Translations under genes and position numbers: made by a program | Shown here: positions 8,496-15,750 of the stretch, one piece after another | Position numbering within the stretch: the first letter of the stretch is position 1 | How the letters are laid out: every line of letters begins with the position of its first letter | NCBI GenBank assembly: GCA_900554705.1 | Contig: USIH01000007.1 | Location: 1-34,100 of the forward strand | Source: an uncultured Eubacteriales bacterium | Lineage (GTDB): Bacteria > Bacillota > Clostridia > Oscillospirales > Oscillospiraceae | Direction: 5' to 3' | Length of the DNA: 34,100 nt | Notes under the pieces: model-generated | The model's input: only the letters and a program-made list of their open reading frames with translations | The model's database searches: none | What the model was told of the DNA's origin: nothing

Positions 8496-8513
8496 ACGAA
8501 GGAGGAGATCGCC

Positions 8514-9233
8514 GTGGCACTGACGAGCGCAAGCCTGCCCGCGAAGAAGCGGATCCTGACCGTCTGTGTGAAGCTGTTTTTGGAAAAGGGCTATAAGAAA
8601 ACGACACTGGCGGAGATCATCGAAAAGGCGGAGGTCTCCTATAGCTCATTTCAGAATATTTTTCGTGCCAAGGACGGCGTGCTGACGGAACTGACGAAGT
8701 TTATGTTTTCCAACCAGTTCACCGCCGCGCGCGGCACGGCAGGACAGGAACTGCCGCCCATCTTCGTCTATGCGGTCGAAACGGCGATCCAGATGACGCT
8801 GACGGAGCTGAACGAAAACCTGCGGGAAATTTACATCGAGGCCTACACGCAGAAGGAATCGTCCGAATATATCTTTCGTGAGACGGCAAACGAGCTGTAT
8901 CAGATCTTTGGTCAATATCAGCCGGAGCTGAGCCGGCGTGATTTTTACGAGATGGAGATCGGCTCTGCCAGCATTATGCGCGGCTACATGGCACACCCGT
9001 GTGACGAAGACCTGACGCTGGAGAAGAAGCTGCGGCTGTTTCTCACCATGAGCCTGCGTGCCTACCATGTTCCGGAGGACACGCTGCAAGAGACGATCCG
9101 CTTTGTCGAGCGCCTTGACATCCGCTCGATCTCCGAACGGGTGATGCACAAGCTGTTTGAAGCGCTGGCGATGCACTTTGCGTTTTCCCTGCAAGGGATA
9201 GACGGAAAAGACGACGGGGCGGAACAAGGCTGA
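8514..9233 (+). CDS. TetR/AcrR family transcriptional regulator
   Basis: 239-residue regulator with a GTG start preceded by AAGGAGGAG at 8499-8507. Residues about 10-55 form the TetR helix-turn-helix (KRILTVCVKLFLEKGYKKTT, then EIIEKAEVSYSSFQNIFRAKD); the rest is an alpha-helical ligand or dimer domain without recognisable specificity. The gene stands alone between spoVT and a terminator, with its own promoter and palindromic operator. No transporter or enzyme target is adjacent, so the regulon is unknown. Confidence 0.85.
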   Translation: MALTSASLPAKKRILTVCVKLFLEKGYKKTTLAEIIEKAEVSYSSFQNIFRAKDGVLTELTKFMFSNQFTAARGTAGQELPPIFVYAVETAIQMTLTELNENLREIYIEAYTQKESSEYIFRETANELYQIFGQYQPELSRRDFYEMEIGSASIMRGYMAHPCDEDLTLEKKLRLFLTMSLRAYHVPEDTLQETIRFVERLDIRSISERVMHKLFEALAMHFAFSLQGIDGKDDGAEQG

Positions 9234-9309
9234 CTTGCTCCGCTGCTGCCGAGGCGGCCGGACTTCGGACGCGAAAGTGCAGCTCCCACAGGAATGGAAT
9301 AACCAAAAA

Positions 9310-9355
9310 CCCCGATGCATTCAGAGCTTTCTCTGAATGCATCGGGGGCTGTCTT
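9310..9355 (+). terminator. Terminator after the TetR-type gene
   Basis: A perfect 17-bp stem (9310-9326 with 9331-9347, loop CTTT) is followed by GCTGTCTTTT. It separates the TetR-type gene from the recombinase gene. Confidence 0.8.
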
Positions 9356-9366
9356 TTATTCTGCGT

Positions 9367-9394
9367 TTAAGACATAATATAGATACTTGGAGGA
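9367..9394 (+). repeat. Third, degenerate recombinase site upstream of the recombinase gene
   Basis: ACATAATATAGAT at 9372-9384 is identical to the left arm and core of the inverted site at 10511-10538 and in the same orientation, while the right arm is not conserved. It ends in the ribosome binding site (GGAGGA, 9389-9394) of the recombinase gene, so recombinase binding here could repress its own synthesis. Confidence 0.55.
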
Positions 9395-9402
9395 AGATCA
9401 AA

Positions 9403-10245
9403 ATGAAGGGACGATTGGTCACGGCAAAGGTGATCGCCGCATTCAGGGAGCACCTCATCTTGGAGGAGCGCAGCGCGGCGACGGTCGAAAAATATGTCCG
9501 CGACGTGCGGGCGTTTGCCGCTTACGCGCGGGACGGCTCCATTACAAAAGAGGTCGTGATCGCATATAAAAAGTATTTGCAGGAGAATTACAGCACGCGA
9601 AGCGTCAATTCAATGCTTGCGAGTATCAACAGCCTCTTTTCGCGCCTTGGATGGGACGATCTGAAGGTGAAGCAGCTGAAGCTCCAGCAGCAGGTTTTCC
9701 GTCCCGAAGAAAAGGAGCTGACGAAGGCGGAATACACACGGCTCTGTCGAGCGGCGGAGCACAAGCGCAACATGCGCCTCAGCCTTATCCTGCAAACGAT
9801 CTGCGGCACGGGCATCCGCATAAGTGAGCTGCAATATATCACCGTGGAAGCGGTGAAGCGCGGCGAAGCGGTCGTGCATTGCAAGGCAAAGACACGGCCG
9901 GTGTTTATCGTCCGAGAACTGAAACAAAAACTGCTCTGCTATGCGGCGGAGCAAGGCATAAAAAGCGGAGTGATCTTTGTCACGCGCACGGGAAAGCCGG
10001 TCAGTCGGGTCAATGTCTGGCGCGAGATGAAAGCGCTGTGCGCCGAGGCCGATGTCGACCCGCAAAAGGTGTTCCCGCACAATCTGCGGCATTTGTTTGC
10101 AAGCGTGTTTTACGGCATCGAAAAGGATATTGCCAAGCTTGCCGATATTCTCGGTCACAGCAGCATCAACACAACGAGAATCTATATCATTTCCACCGGA
10201 AGCGAACATCGCCGCCATATGGAAAATATGCGGCTGATCCTATAA
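9403..10245 (+). CDS. Tyrosine recombinase, likely a site-specific DNA invertase
   Basis: 280-residue Xer/phage-integrase family recombinase. Residues about 10-85 form the SAM-like core-binding domain. The catalytic domain holds Arg139 (GTGIRISEL), a beta-hairpin Lys near 161-163, His226 and Arg229 (HNLRH), His252 (LGHSS) and the nucleophile Tyr261, so it looks active. ATG at 9403 follows TTGGAGGA; an in-frame ATG at 9337 lies inside the preceding terminator. No excisionase or element cargo is adjacent. Instead two inverted sites follow within 20-295 bp, as in promoter-inversion switches. Confidence 0.9.
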   Translation: MKGRLVTAKVIAAFREHLILEERSAATVEKYVRDVRAFAAYARDGSITKEVVIAYKKYLQENYSTRSVNSMLASINSLFSRLGWDDLKVKQLKLQQQVFRPEEKELTKAEYTRLCRAAEHKRNMRLSLILQTICGTGIRISELQYITVEAVKRGEAVVHCKAKTRPVFIVRELKQKLLCYAAEQGIKSGVIFVTRTGKPVSRVNVWREMKALCAEADVDPQKVFPHNLRHLFASVFYGIEKDIAKLADILGHSSINTTRIYIISTGSEHRRHMENMRLIL

Positions 10246-10264
10246 AAAAACGCCGAAACCGACG

Positions 10265-10292
10265 GAGAAACATAATCTATATTATGTTGCAA
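10265..10292 (-). repeat. Recombination site 1 (inverted copy)
   Basis: Arms GAGAAACATAAT and ATTATGTTGCAA flank a CTAT core. Bases 10269-10292 (24 nt) are the exact reverse complement of 10511-10534. It lies 20 bp after the recombinase stop codon. The asymmetric core sets the orientation opposite to site 2. Confidence 0.8.
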
Positions 10293-10510
10293 AAAGCGCG
10301 GACAAAAACGTGCGCAACCATACCTACACGAAAAATGGTAACACAAGACACACTGTTTGTAAAGCCTTTTTACGTCCAAAATGTGAAATTGTTCCTATTT
10401 CAGCATGAGAATTTAAGTTTAATCGTTCATTTCGTTGAAAGCAAGCGCAAGGCTTGCTATTTTTCGCTTTTCTATGAGGCGATTTGTTGTACTCCTGTGT
10501 CCCTTTCCAT
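10293..10510. other. Putative invertible promoter segment
   Basis: 218 bp between two inverted recombinase sites, AT-richer than its neighbours and without a convincing gene. It contains a leftward promoter candidate (10335-10363) and, facing right, a hairpin GCAAGC-GCAAG-GCTTGC (10440-10456) followed by TATTTTTCGCTTTT that resembles a terminator. In this assembly the promoter points away from the genes on the right, which I read as the OFF state. Inversion would turn it towards 10583-13006. Confidence 0.65.
10335..10363 (-). promoter_or_regulatory. Leftward promoter inside the invertible segment
   Basis: On the minus strand TTTACA (10363-10358) and TACCAT (10340-10335) are separated by 17 bp. 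A second weaker match on the same strand reads TTGTCC with TATAGA formed by site 1 itself. Both point toward the recombinase in the present orientation. Confidence 0.5.
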
Positions 10511-10538
10511 TTGCAACATAATATAGATTATGTTGCAA
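10511..10538 (+). repeat. Recombination site 2
   Basis: A 28-bp site with perfect 12-bp arms, TTGCAACATAAT (10511-10522) and ATTATGTTGCAA (10527-10538), and core ATAG. It is inverted relative to site 1 and directly upstream of a ribosome binding site and short ORF. Confidence 0.8.
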
Positions 10539-10582
10539 AGCCGTATCAAAGCATCCAATCACCTGTTTAGGAGGAAGTCGGT

Positions 10583-10684
10583 ATGACAGTCGAGGAGAGA
10601 ACAAAAGTCAAGCGTTCAAAGGCCAAAGGAGTCTTAATGTCGGCAGTGGCCATCCTGATGCGCCCTCTCATGCCGCCTGCGTGA
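10583..10684 (+). CDS. Small ORF downstream of the switch (33 aa)
   Basis: ATG at 10583 is preceded by TTTAGGAGGA, a strong ribosome binding site. The product is Lys/Arg-rich at the N-terminus (MTVEERTKVKRSKAKG) and hydrophobic after it, then stops. It could be a leader peptide, a real small protein or the 5' stub of a broken gene. I do not recognise it. Its value is that it is the first translated sequence after the invertible segment. Confidence 0.4.
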   Translation: MTVEERTKVKRSKAKGVLMSAVAILMRPLMPPA

Positions 10685-10791
10685 CCTCTGCAATGCGCGG
10701 GCACGCGTCTGACAAAATGCCTGCGGCATAGAACAATAAAAAATGATCGAATTTGCACGGAAGATTTATGAAATAGAAAGTGAGGCACAAA

Positions 10792-11142
10792 ATGGCTAAT
10801 TTTTTCAAGGGACTTCTGAGAGCGAACACGACGATCTACGGTGATCTCGAGGGAGCGATGACGAAACTCAAGAACGGGAGACTCGCGATCGCGATCGAAA
10901 AGGACAAGAGCAAAGAAGAAAAGTGCATCGCGTGGATCGTTGGACAGAAGGACATCGAACTGTCCAAGGGCAACGTGAAGAAGGTCGAATTTGTTGATCA
11001 TGCCGTTGTGAATAATATTTCAAGTGACGCCGGAAAGTCGGCTGACGTTTCCATTTACAGAATTGAAATGACAGACGGCACGACGGGCACGCTTCGCCTG
11101 AAAACTTCTTTGGAAGAACGGGTTTTGCGGCTGATCCGGTAA
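10792..11142 (+). CDS. Hypothetical protein (116 aa)
   Basis: A soluble, charged protein without signal peptide or membrane segment. It begins MANFFKGLLRANTTIYGDLE and ends in a likely beta-rich part (IYRIEMTDGTTGTLRLK). ATG at 10792 with GTGAGG at 10780-10785 is the best start. I do not recognise the family. A 52-bp gap separates it from the zinc-ribbon gene in the same direction, so the two are likely co-transcribed and, with the next gene, may be under control of the upstream invertible segment. Confidence 0.65.
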   Translation: MANFFKGLLRANTTIYGDLEGAMTKLKNGRLAIAIEKDKSKEEKCIAWIVGQKDIELSKGNVKKVEFVDHAVVNNISSDAGKSADVSIYRIEMTDGTTGTLRLKTSLEERVLRLIR

Positions 11143-11194
11143 AATTGCAGAGGCCGTGCAAATTCGATCATGATCATAAGACAAGGAGGGCACT

Positions 11195-12505
11195 ATGGCA
11201 ATTGATATAAAGACCGTTATCTGCCCGCAATGCGGTTCGACCGATGTCGATATGACTTCCGATACGCAGGGCGTTTGCAATTCGTGCGGTGCCAAGTTTA
11301 CCGTACAGCAGAGAATTGAAACGCAAAATGTGTACAATGAGGTCCACGTTCATACGGAGGCCGAGCCGGTGGCGGAAGAGGAAGAACCGTATAATAAGGC
11401 GATCATTACGCCCGAGTATTCGCCCGATTATTTTGTAAGGAAGGCATGGATCAAGTTAGCCGAGGAAGACGTCCCGTTTGAAGTATTTGATCAGGATTTT
11501 GGCGAGGTTTCTCAAACGGAGCACGAGGTGCTGGTTGACAGAAAGTCGGCGGACATGAGATATTGGGCAAGCATCGGTTATGATCGGCAGGAACCTTATA
11601 TCGACTATGAGGATTACTACGAGGACGAGCCTTATATCGCCTATGAAACACAGCGCAATTCGGTCACAAACCAGTACGAGGAAAGACAGGTAACAAAGTA
11701 CCGGAAGGTAAAAAAGCAGCGGCAGGTCACAAAATACCGGACGGTCACAGATTGGAGCAGTCAAAACGGCAGACATAGCGCCGAATCGTTCGCTTTTGTT
11801 GAAAATCTGCCGGGGCAGCATCTCGACGAAGCCGCATTTATGAAAAGCTTTCAGTATGTGGGGAAGAGCGCCTTTGCCCAGCCGTCTGCCGAAAAGGCGG
11901 CGCAGATGCGGGTGACGGATGAAGCGTATCAGACGGCCATGGCCGAGCACGAGCGTAATTTTTCCAATGCGCTGTGCCGCGCGCTTCCCGGGGATCATTA
12001 CAAGGATCTGGACTATGAGTACACGATCACAAAATCTGTGACGGCACTGTGCGCGTGCCAGGAGTATGAGGCGACGCTGTCCTATAATGGAAAGACCTAT
12101 TGCAAGCGCGCCTTCCCGTTTGGCGGGTTGGAGATCAGGGGAGACCGGATCATAAATGAGGAAAGCCTTACCAGCATTACAAAGCGGAAGGAAGATTCCG
12201 TTTTTGACATGGCGTGGGATAAGACGAAGCGGCTCTCTTTTATCACGATCGGCGCCTTGGCACTTTCCATCATCGTATCCTTGGCGATCCGTGTAACGGC
12301 GCTCGTGATCATCACATTCGTTATCGCAGCGGGGCTGTTCGTTTTCAATACGCTTACCGAGAAGAAGACGACGGAAGCGATCTACGCAAGGGTAAAGGCC
12401 GAGATCAACGATTACACCAATAATTACAAAACCAAACAGCGCGAGCTGCTCGACCGCAAGCTCACGTCGCTGGGGTACGAGCCTGCGAGAGCGGACGAAT
12501 TATAA
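11195..12505 (+). CDS. Zinc-ribbon membrane protein of unknown function
   Basis: 436 residues. Cys10, Cys13, Cys28 and Cys31 (CPQC and CNSC) form an N-terminal zinc ribbon, followed by an acidic linker. A central tyrosine-rich stretch contains two copies of QVTKYR (ERQVTKYRKV and QRQVTKYRTV), and two hydrophobic helices lie at about 345-390. The C-terminus is a charged helix. AAGGAGGG precedes the ATG. The layout suggests a membrane-anchored protein with both ends in the cytoplasm; no known family is recognised. It is the largest gene downstream of the putative invertible promoter. Confidence 0.72.
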   Translation: MAIDIKTVICPQCGSTDVDMTSDTQGVCNSCGAKFTVQQRIETQNVYNEVHVHTEAEPVAEEEEPYNKAIITPEYSPDYFVRKAWIKLAEEDVPFEVFDQDFGEVSQTEHEVLVDRKSADMRYWASIGYDRQEPYIDYEDYYEDEPYIAYETQRNSVTNQYEERQVTKYRKVKKQRQVTKYRTVTDWSSQNGRHSAESFAFVENLPGQHLDEAAFMKSFQYVGKSAFAQPSAEKAAQMRVTDEAYQTAMAEHERNFSNALCRALPGDHYKDLDYEYTITKSVTALCACQEYEATLSYNGKTYCKRAFPFGGLEIRGDRIINEESLTSITKRKEDSVFDMAWDKTKRLSFITIGALALSIIVSLAIRVTALVIITFVIAAGLFVFNTLTEKKTTEAIYARVKAEINDYTNNYKTKQRELLDRKLTSLGYEPARADEL

Positions 12506-12520
12506 GGGGAGGCGAAGAAA

Positions 12521-13006
12521 GTGGAGAGCATCGAACGTGTAAAGAAAATTCGCATCATCCTTTTGGTGATCGCCTGTATCGCCTGCTTTGTGGGGGCATC
12601 CAAGTCCCGAGCGGCCGAAAAAAAGGCCGCAACGGATGTTTCCAAAATCAAGGTGCAGATCGTCGATAAAGAATGCTACCATAAGGCAGCCGAATCGGAG
12701 TATCGCAGCGGGTACTATTACGTTGATCTCACCTATAAGATCACCAACCGCACCAAGGCCACTTGGAGCTATCTGAATATCACGACATATGTGTACGACA
12801 AGGACGGAAAATCGCTGGGAACCATCACATCCGAATTTGGCTCAACGTATGGAACGTCCGATTTGAAACTCAAGGCGGGCGGTACGGTGACGAAGTCCTC
12901 CAGCTTTAAGTCAAATCAGCCGGACGATTTCTTCGCGACAATGTATGTATCCGATCTGTCCGATTTGGTATTTGAGTCGGAGGTCACATACGGCAGGCAT
13001 AAGTGA
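12521..13006 (+). CDS. Membrane-anchored extracytoplasmic protein, FxLYD-like
   Basis: 161 residues from a GTG at 12521 preceded by AAGGGGAGG. One hydrophobic segment (about residues 9-26) acts as signal anchor. The rest has the beta-sandwich pattern of FxLYD-type domains (TWSYLNITTYVYDKDGKSLG, then DLKLKAGGTVTKSSSF). Such domains occur on surface proteins of Bacillota. It follows the zinc-ribbon gene by 15 bp and is followed by a terminator, so it is the last gene of that unit. The fold assignment is moderately sure; the function is unknown. Confidence 0.68.
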   Translation: MESIERVKKIRIILLVIACIACFVGASKSRAAEKKAATDVSKIKVQIVDKECYHKAAESEYRSGYYYVDLTYKITNRTKATWSYLNITTYVYDKDGKSLGTITSEFGSTYGTSDLKLKAGGTVTKSSSFKSNQPDDFFATMYVSDLSDLVFESEVTYGRHK

Positions 13007-13081
13007 TCGCTGCTTGCAGCGCAGCCGATACATGGTTTTCCAGAGAAGGGAAAAGACAGCGCGGACAAAACCAAAATAGAG

Positions 13082-13140
13082 AAAGCAGCGGAGCGTGGCG
13101 ATGGGGCAGTTTGCCTCAACGCCGCGCTCCGCTGCTTTTT
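13082..13140 (+). terminator. Terminator closing the zinc-ribbon gene unit
   Basis: AAAGCAGCGGAGCG (13082-13095) pairs with CGCTCCGCTGCTTT (13125-13138), with a further paired region inside, followed by a T run. It separates the unknown trio from the CRISPR-cas promoter. Confidence 0.85.
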
Positions 13141-13198
13141 TTGAACGAGAAAATGCAATCCTTCAATGTAAAATCATTCAAGAGATAAGAATAAATGT

Positions 13199-13227
13199 TT
13201 GACAATTTTGTGTGAACAAGATACAAT
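13199..13227 (+). promoter_or_regulatory. cas operon promoter
   Basis: Consensus TTGACA at 13199-13204 and TACAAT at 13222-13227 with a 17-bp spacer. The predicted transcript starts near 13234, giving a leader of roughly 120 nt before cas3. Confidence 0.85.
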
Positions 13228-13270
13228 ACAAATGGTGAAAAAATGACAAAATTTGCGATAAAGATGAAAA

Positions 13271-13299
13271 TGTGTCACTCGCAGAAGACGAGTGACACA
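13271..13299. promoter_or_regulatory. Inverted repeat in the cas3 leader
   Basis: TGTGTCACTCG (13271-13281) and CGAGTGACACA (13289-13299) are perfect 11-bp arms around CAGAAGA. It lies about 40 nt into the predicted mRNA leader and about 60 nt before the chosen cas3 start. It could be an operator for a repressor or an RNA hairpin; there is no T run. Confidence 0.6.
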
Positions 13300-13356
13300 C
13301 GGTTCACACAACGGGGGAACGGCGGGATGAAACAAACACGCAGCATGGAGGAAGCG

Positions 13357-15558
13357 ATGGAATACTTTGCAAAATCTGAAAATTCACAGGGGCACCAAGA
13401 AACCGTAAAGGAGCACTTGCAGCAGGTGGCGGCGCTTGCCTTGACATATGGGGAACCTATGGGGATGAGAGATGAGGCAGAGCTGGTAGGGCAGATGCAT
13501 GACTTTGGAAAGTACTCCGAGGCATTTCGGGGAGTGCTTGCCGGAAAGTGCGTGCGAAGAGACCATGCTTTGGGCGGTGCGTGCTTTTTAGAGTGCTGCT
13601 ATAGAGGAAGTATGGCCAGCCGCCCTGTCGTGGAGGCGGTCAACGGGCATCACGATGGCCTTGTGGCATACGACATGATAAGGGGCGAGCTGCACGCCAT
13701 TGCGGATGAGAAAAAGGTTGCGCACGGAAACGACGGCAAAACGCCGACGATCGAAAACTTCGCGCAGCTACAAGAGGCAATCGCCGCATTTCGAAGGGAT
13801 TTTCCTGATTTCAGACCGCCCAGGCTTTCCGCCCCGCCGAGCGGTGAATTGGAATCTATGCTGTACACCCGAATGCTGTTTTCCGCTTTGGTGGACGCGG
13901 ACTACACAGCCTCCGCGCTGAATGATGACGGTACATATCTGGAGCGCTCGGAGGATCATCATTTTGATCCGAGTTTGCTTCTGGAAAAGCTATATGCTTA
14001 TCGTGACGAGATCAAGCACAATTCCACTGCGGATCGAACGCTGAATGCGTATCGGGATCAGGTTTTCGTGCAGTGCGGGAAAATGGGGGATGAACCCGAG
14101 GGGCTTTATACGTTAACGGCACCCACCGGCACAGGAAAAACTTTGGCGCTGCTGCACTTTGCCCTGCGGCATTGCCTGAAGCACGGGAAAAGTCGGATCA
14201 TTATTGTGCTTCCGTTCCTGACACTGGCCGAGCAAAGCGCCGACACTTATGCAAAAATCATCCCCAATGTGCTCGTCGACCACAGTCAAAGCGACCTGCC
14301 GGAGGAAGCCCGCGAGCTGGCCGCCAGATGGAGCGCGCCGGTCATTATCACCACTTCGGTCCGCTTTTTTGAGGCGCTGTTTTCGGATCGTCCTACAGTC
14401 TGCCGGAAGCTCCACAACATCGCGGACAGCGTTGTGATATTCGACGAGGCGCAGAGCCTGCCCGCCGCGCTGACTTCCGCGACGCTTCGCGCGGTGAATG
14501 AACTGTGCGGCCGGTATCACACCACCATGGTGTTCTCCACGGCGACACAGCCGGACTTTGCCGCGCGAAAGGATCTCAACTGGGCACCGCGAGAGATCCT
14601 GCCGGAGCACAAAAAGATGTTTGAGACCCTGCGGCGGGTGGACGTACAATGGCGCCTTGGGAGGGAAACGCCGCTGGAGACCATTGCGGAGGAAATGACT
14701 CAATATGATAGCGTCTGCGTCATTGTCAATCTGCGCCGCCATGCGCGGCAGATCGCCAATGCCCTATTGCAGCGCTGCCCGGCGGAGACGGTGTACTTCC
14801 TTACCACGGACTTATGTCCGGCGCACCGAAGAGAGCAGATCGCGACCATTTGCCGGAGACTGAAACAGGGACTGCCCTGTCGTGTGGTGGCGACACAGTG
14901 TATTGAGGCCGGAGTAGATTTGGACTTTGGGGTGATGTACCGCGTCTTGGCACCGCTGGATGCAATCATTCAGGCCGCCGGACGCTGCAACCGAAACGGC
15001 CGCGGCATGGGGCAAGTGATCGTCTTCCGTCCAGAGGACAGTCGAATGCCCTATCCGGACAGTTGGTACAACAATGCGGCTGTCACCGTGCAGGAGATGC
15101 GGCCGCCTTTTTCCATTCACAATCCGGAGAAGATCCGAGAATACTACCGGAGGTTGTTTGACGGAACTACGGACAAGCCGGAGCTGAGAAAAGCGATCGA
15201 GGCAAGGTCGTTTGAACAAACGGCGGAGCAGTACCAGCTGATTGCCAACACCGGCGCGCAGGTCATTGTGCCATATGCCAAAGAAAAAGAGCTGTATGAA
15301 CGGGTCACAGGAGAACTCCGAAAACAGGGGATCACCGGCGCGCTACGGAAGGAGGCAGCGCCCATCACCGTGACCTGTTTTGCAAAGAACTTGGAAGTGT
15401 ATGCGGAAGAGCTCCCTTTTGCCCGTCGGGGCAGGGAACGCTCTGCGGATCAGGCGCACAGCAATGTTTACTTGCTTCGCCCACAGCATCAGGAGCAGTA
15501 CTGCGCGCTGTTGGGGCTGTATCTGCCCCAAGAGGAGCGGTTCGATTTCATATTCTGA
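13357..15558 (+). CDS. cas3: CRISPR-associated helicase/nuclease Cas3 (type I-C)
   Basis: 733-residue Cas3 that unwinds and degrades DNA marked by Cascade. The N-terminal HD nuclease shows His48-Asp49 (MHDFGKY), then RRDHALGG and NGHHDG. The SF2 helicase follows: Walker A APTGTGKT at about 255-262, DEAQ near 363, STATQP after it and the late motif QAAGRCNRNG. ATG at 13357 has GGAGGA directly upstream and gives the usual N-terminus (MEYFAKSENSQGH); an in-frame ATG at 13327 lacks a good ribosome binding site. It is the first gene of the operon and appears intact. Confidence 0.93.
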   Translation: MEYFAKSENSQGHQETVKEHLQQVAALALTYGEPMGMRDEAELVGQMHDFGKYSEAFRGVLAGKCVRRDHALGGACFLECCYRGSMASRPVVEAVNGHHDGLVAYDMIRGELHAIADEKKVAHGNDGKTPTIENFAQLQEAIAAFRRDFPDFRPPRLSAPPSGELESMLYTRMLFSALVDADYTASALNDDGTYLERSEDHHFDPSLLLEKLYAYRDEIKHNSTADRTLNAYRDQVFVQCGKMGDEPEGLYTLTAPTGTGKTLALLHFALRHCLKHGKSRIIIVLPFLTLAEQSADTYAKIIPNVLVDHSQSDLPEEARELAARWSAPVIITTSVRFFEALFSDRPTVCRKLHNIADSVVIFDEAQSLPAALTSATLRAVNELCGRYHTTMVFSTATQPDFAARKDLNWAPREILPEHKKMFETLRRVDVQWRLGRETPLETIAEEMTQYDSVCVIVNLRRHARQIANALLQRCPAETVYFLTTDLCPAHRREQIATICRRLKQGLPCRVVATQCIEAGVDLDFGVMYRVLAPLDAIIQAAGRCNRNGRGMGQVIVFRPEDSRMPYPDSWYNNAAVTVQEMRPPFSIHNPEKIREYYRRLFDGTTDKPELRKAIEARSFEQTAEQYQLIANTGAQVIVPYAKEKELYERVTGELRKQGITGALRKEAAPITVTCFAKNLEVYAEELPFARRGRERSADQAHSNVYLLRPQHQEQYCALLGLYLPQEERFDFIF

Positions 15559-15616
15559 GTACATAGCCGCCGTCAGGCAAGCTGTGCGCGATTTCGCCTT
15601 TGAAGCAAAAAATGAT

Positions 15617-15647
15617 TTGACAAGCAGCAACTGTATAACAATATAAC
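15617..15647 (+). promoter_or_regulatory. Weak promoter candidate in the cas3-cas5c gap
   Basis: TTGACA at 15617-15622 and TATAAC at 15642-15647, with a long 19-bp spacer. A transcript from here would begin at about 15654, right at the hairpin preceding the repeat-like handle. Confidence 0.35.
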
Positions 15648-15650
15648 TGA

Positions 15651-15750
15651 CAGCTGATTTTCAACAAACGCTCGACTTGCGGTTGGCAGACAATCGGCTG
15701 ATGAGTAGAAACAGTTAATATTTGGAGGGCTCTGCTTCTAAGGAAGACAG
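15651..15750 (+). ncRNA. Candidate crRNA-like RNA element in the cas operon
   Basis: CAGCTGATT (15651-15659) pairs with AATCGGCTG (15692-15700, one G-T) and inner bases also pair (CGC with GCG). One base later comes TGAGTAGAAAC (15702-15712), which matches 10 of the last 11 bases of the CRISPR repeat (TGAGTAGAAAT), the part that forms the 5' handle of a type I-C crRNA. A 30-40-nt spacer-like tail could follow, up to the ribosome binding site of cas5c. The element fills an otherwise empty 220-bp gap. Alternatives are a decayed repeat or chance. Confidence 0.45.

Noticed and set aside
7922..8596. Plus-strand frame over spoVT
   Set aside because: spoVT on the other strand has full-length family similarity and a ribosome binding site.
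13243..13356. cas3 starting at ATG 13243 or 13327
   Set aside because: No ribosome binding site at either; 13243 lies only about 10 bases after the predicted transcription start, and the inverted repeat would then be coding.
15617..15647. Strong internal promoter before cas5c
   Set aside because: The -35 is perfect but the spacer to the nearest -10-like box is 19 bp, so it is listed only as weak.
15713..15747. Match of the crRNA-like tail to the cas3 promoter
   Set aside because: I tried alignments next to TTC on both strands by eye and found only scattered matches, so no target is claimed.
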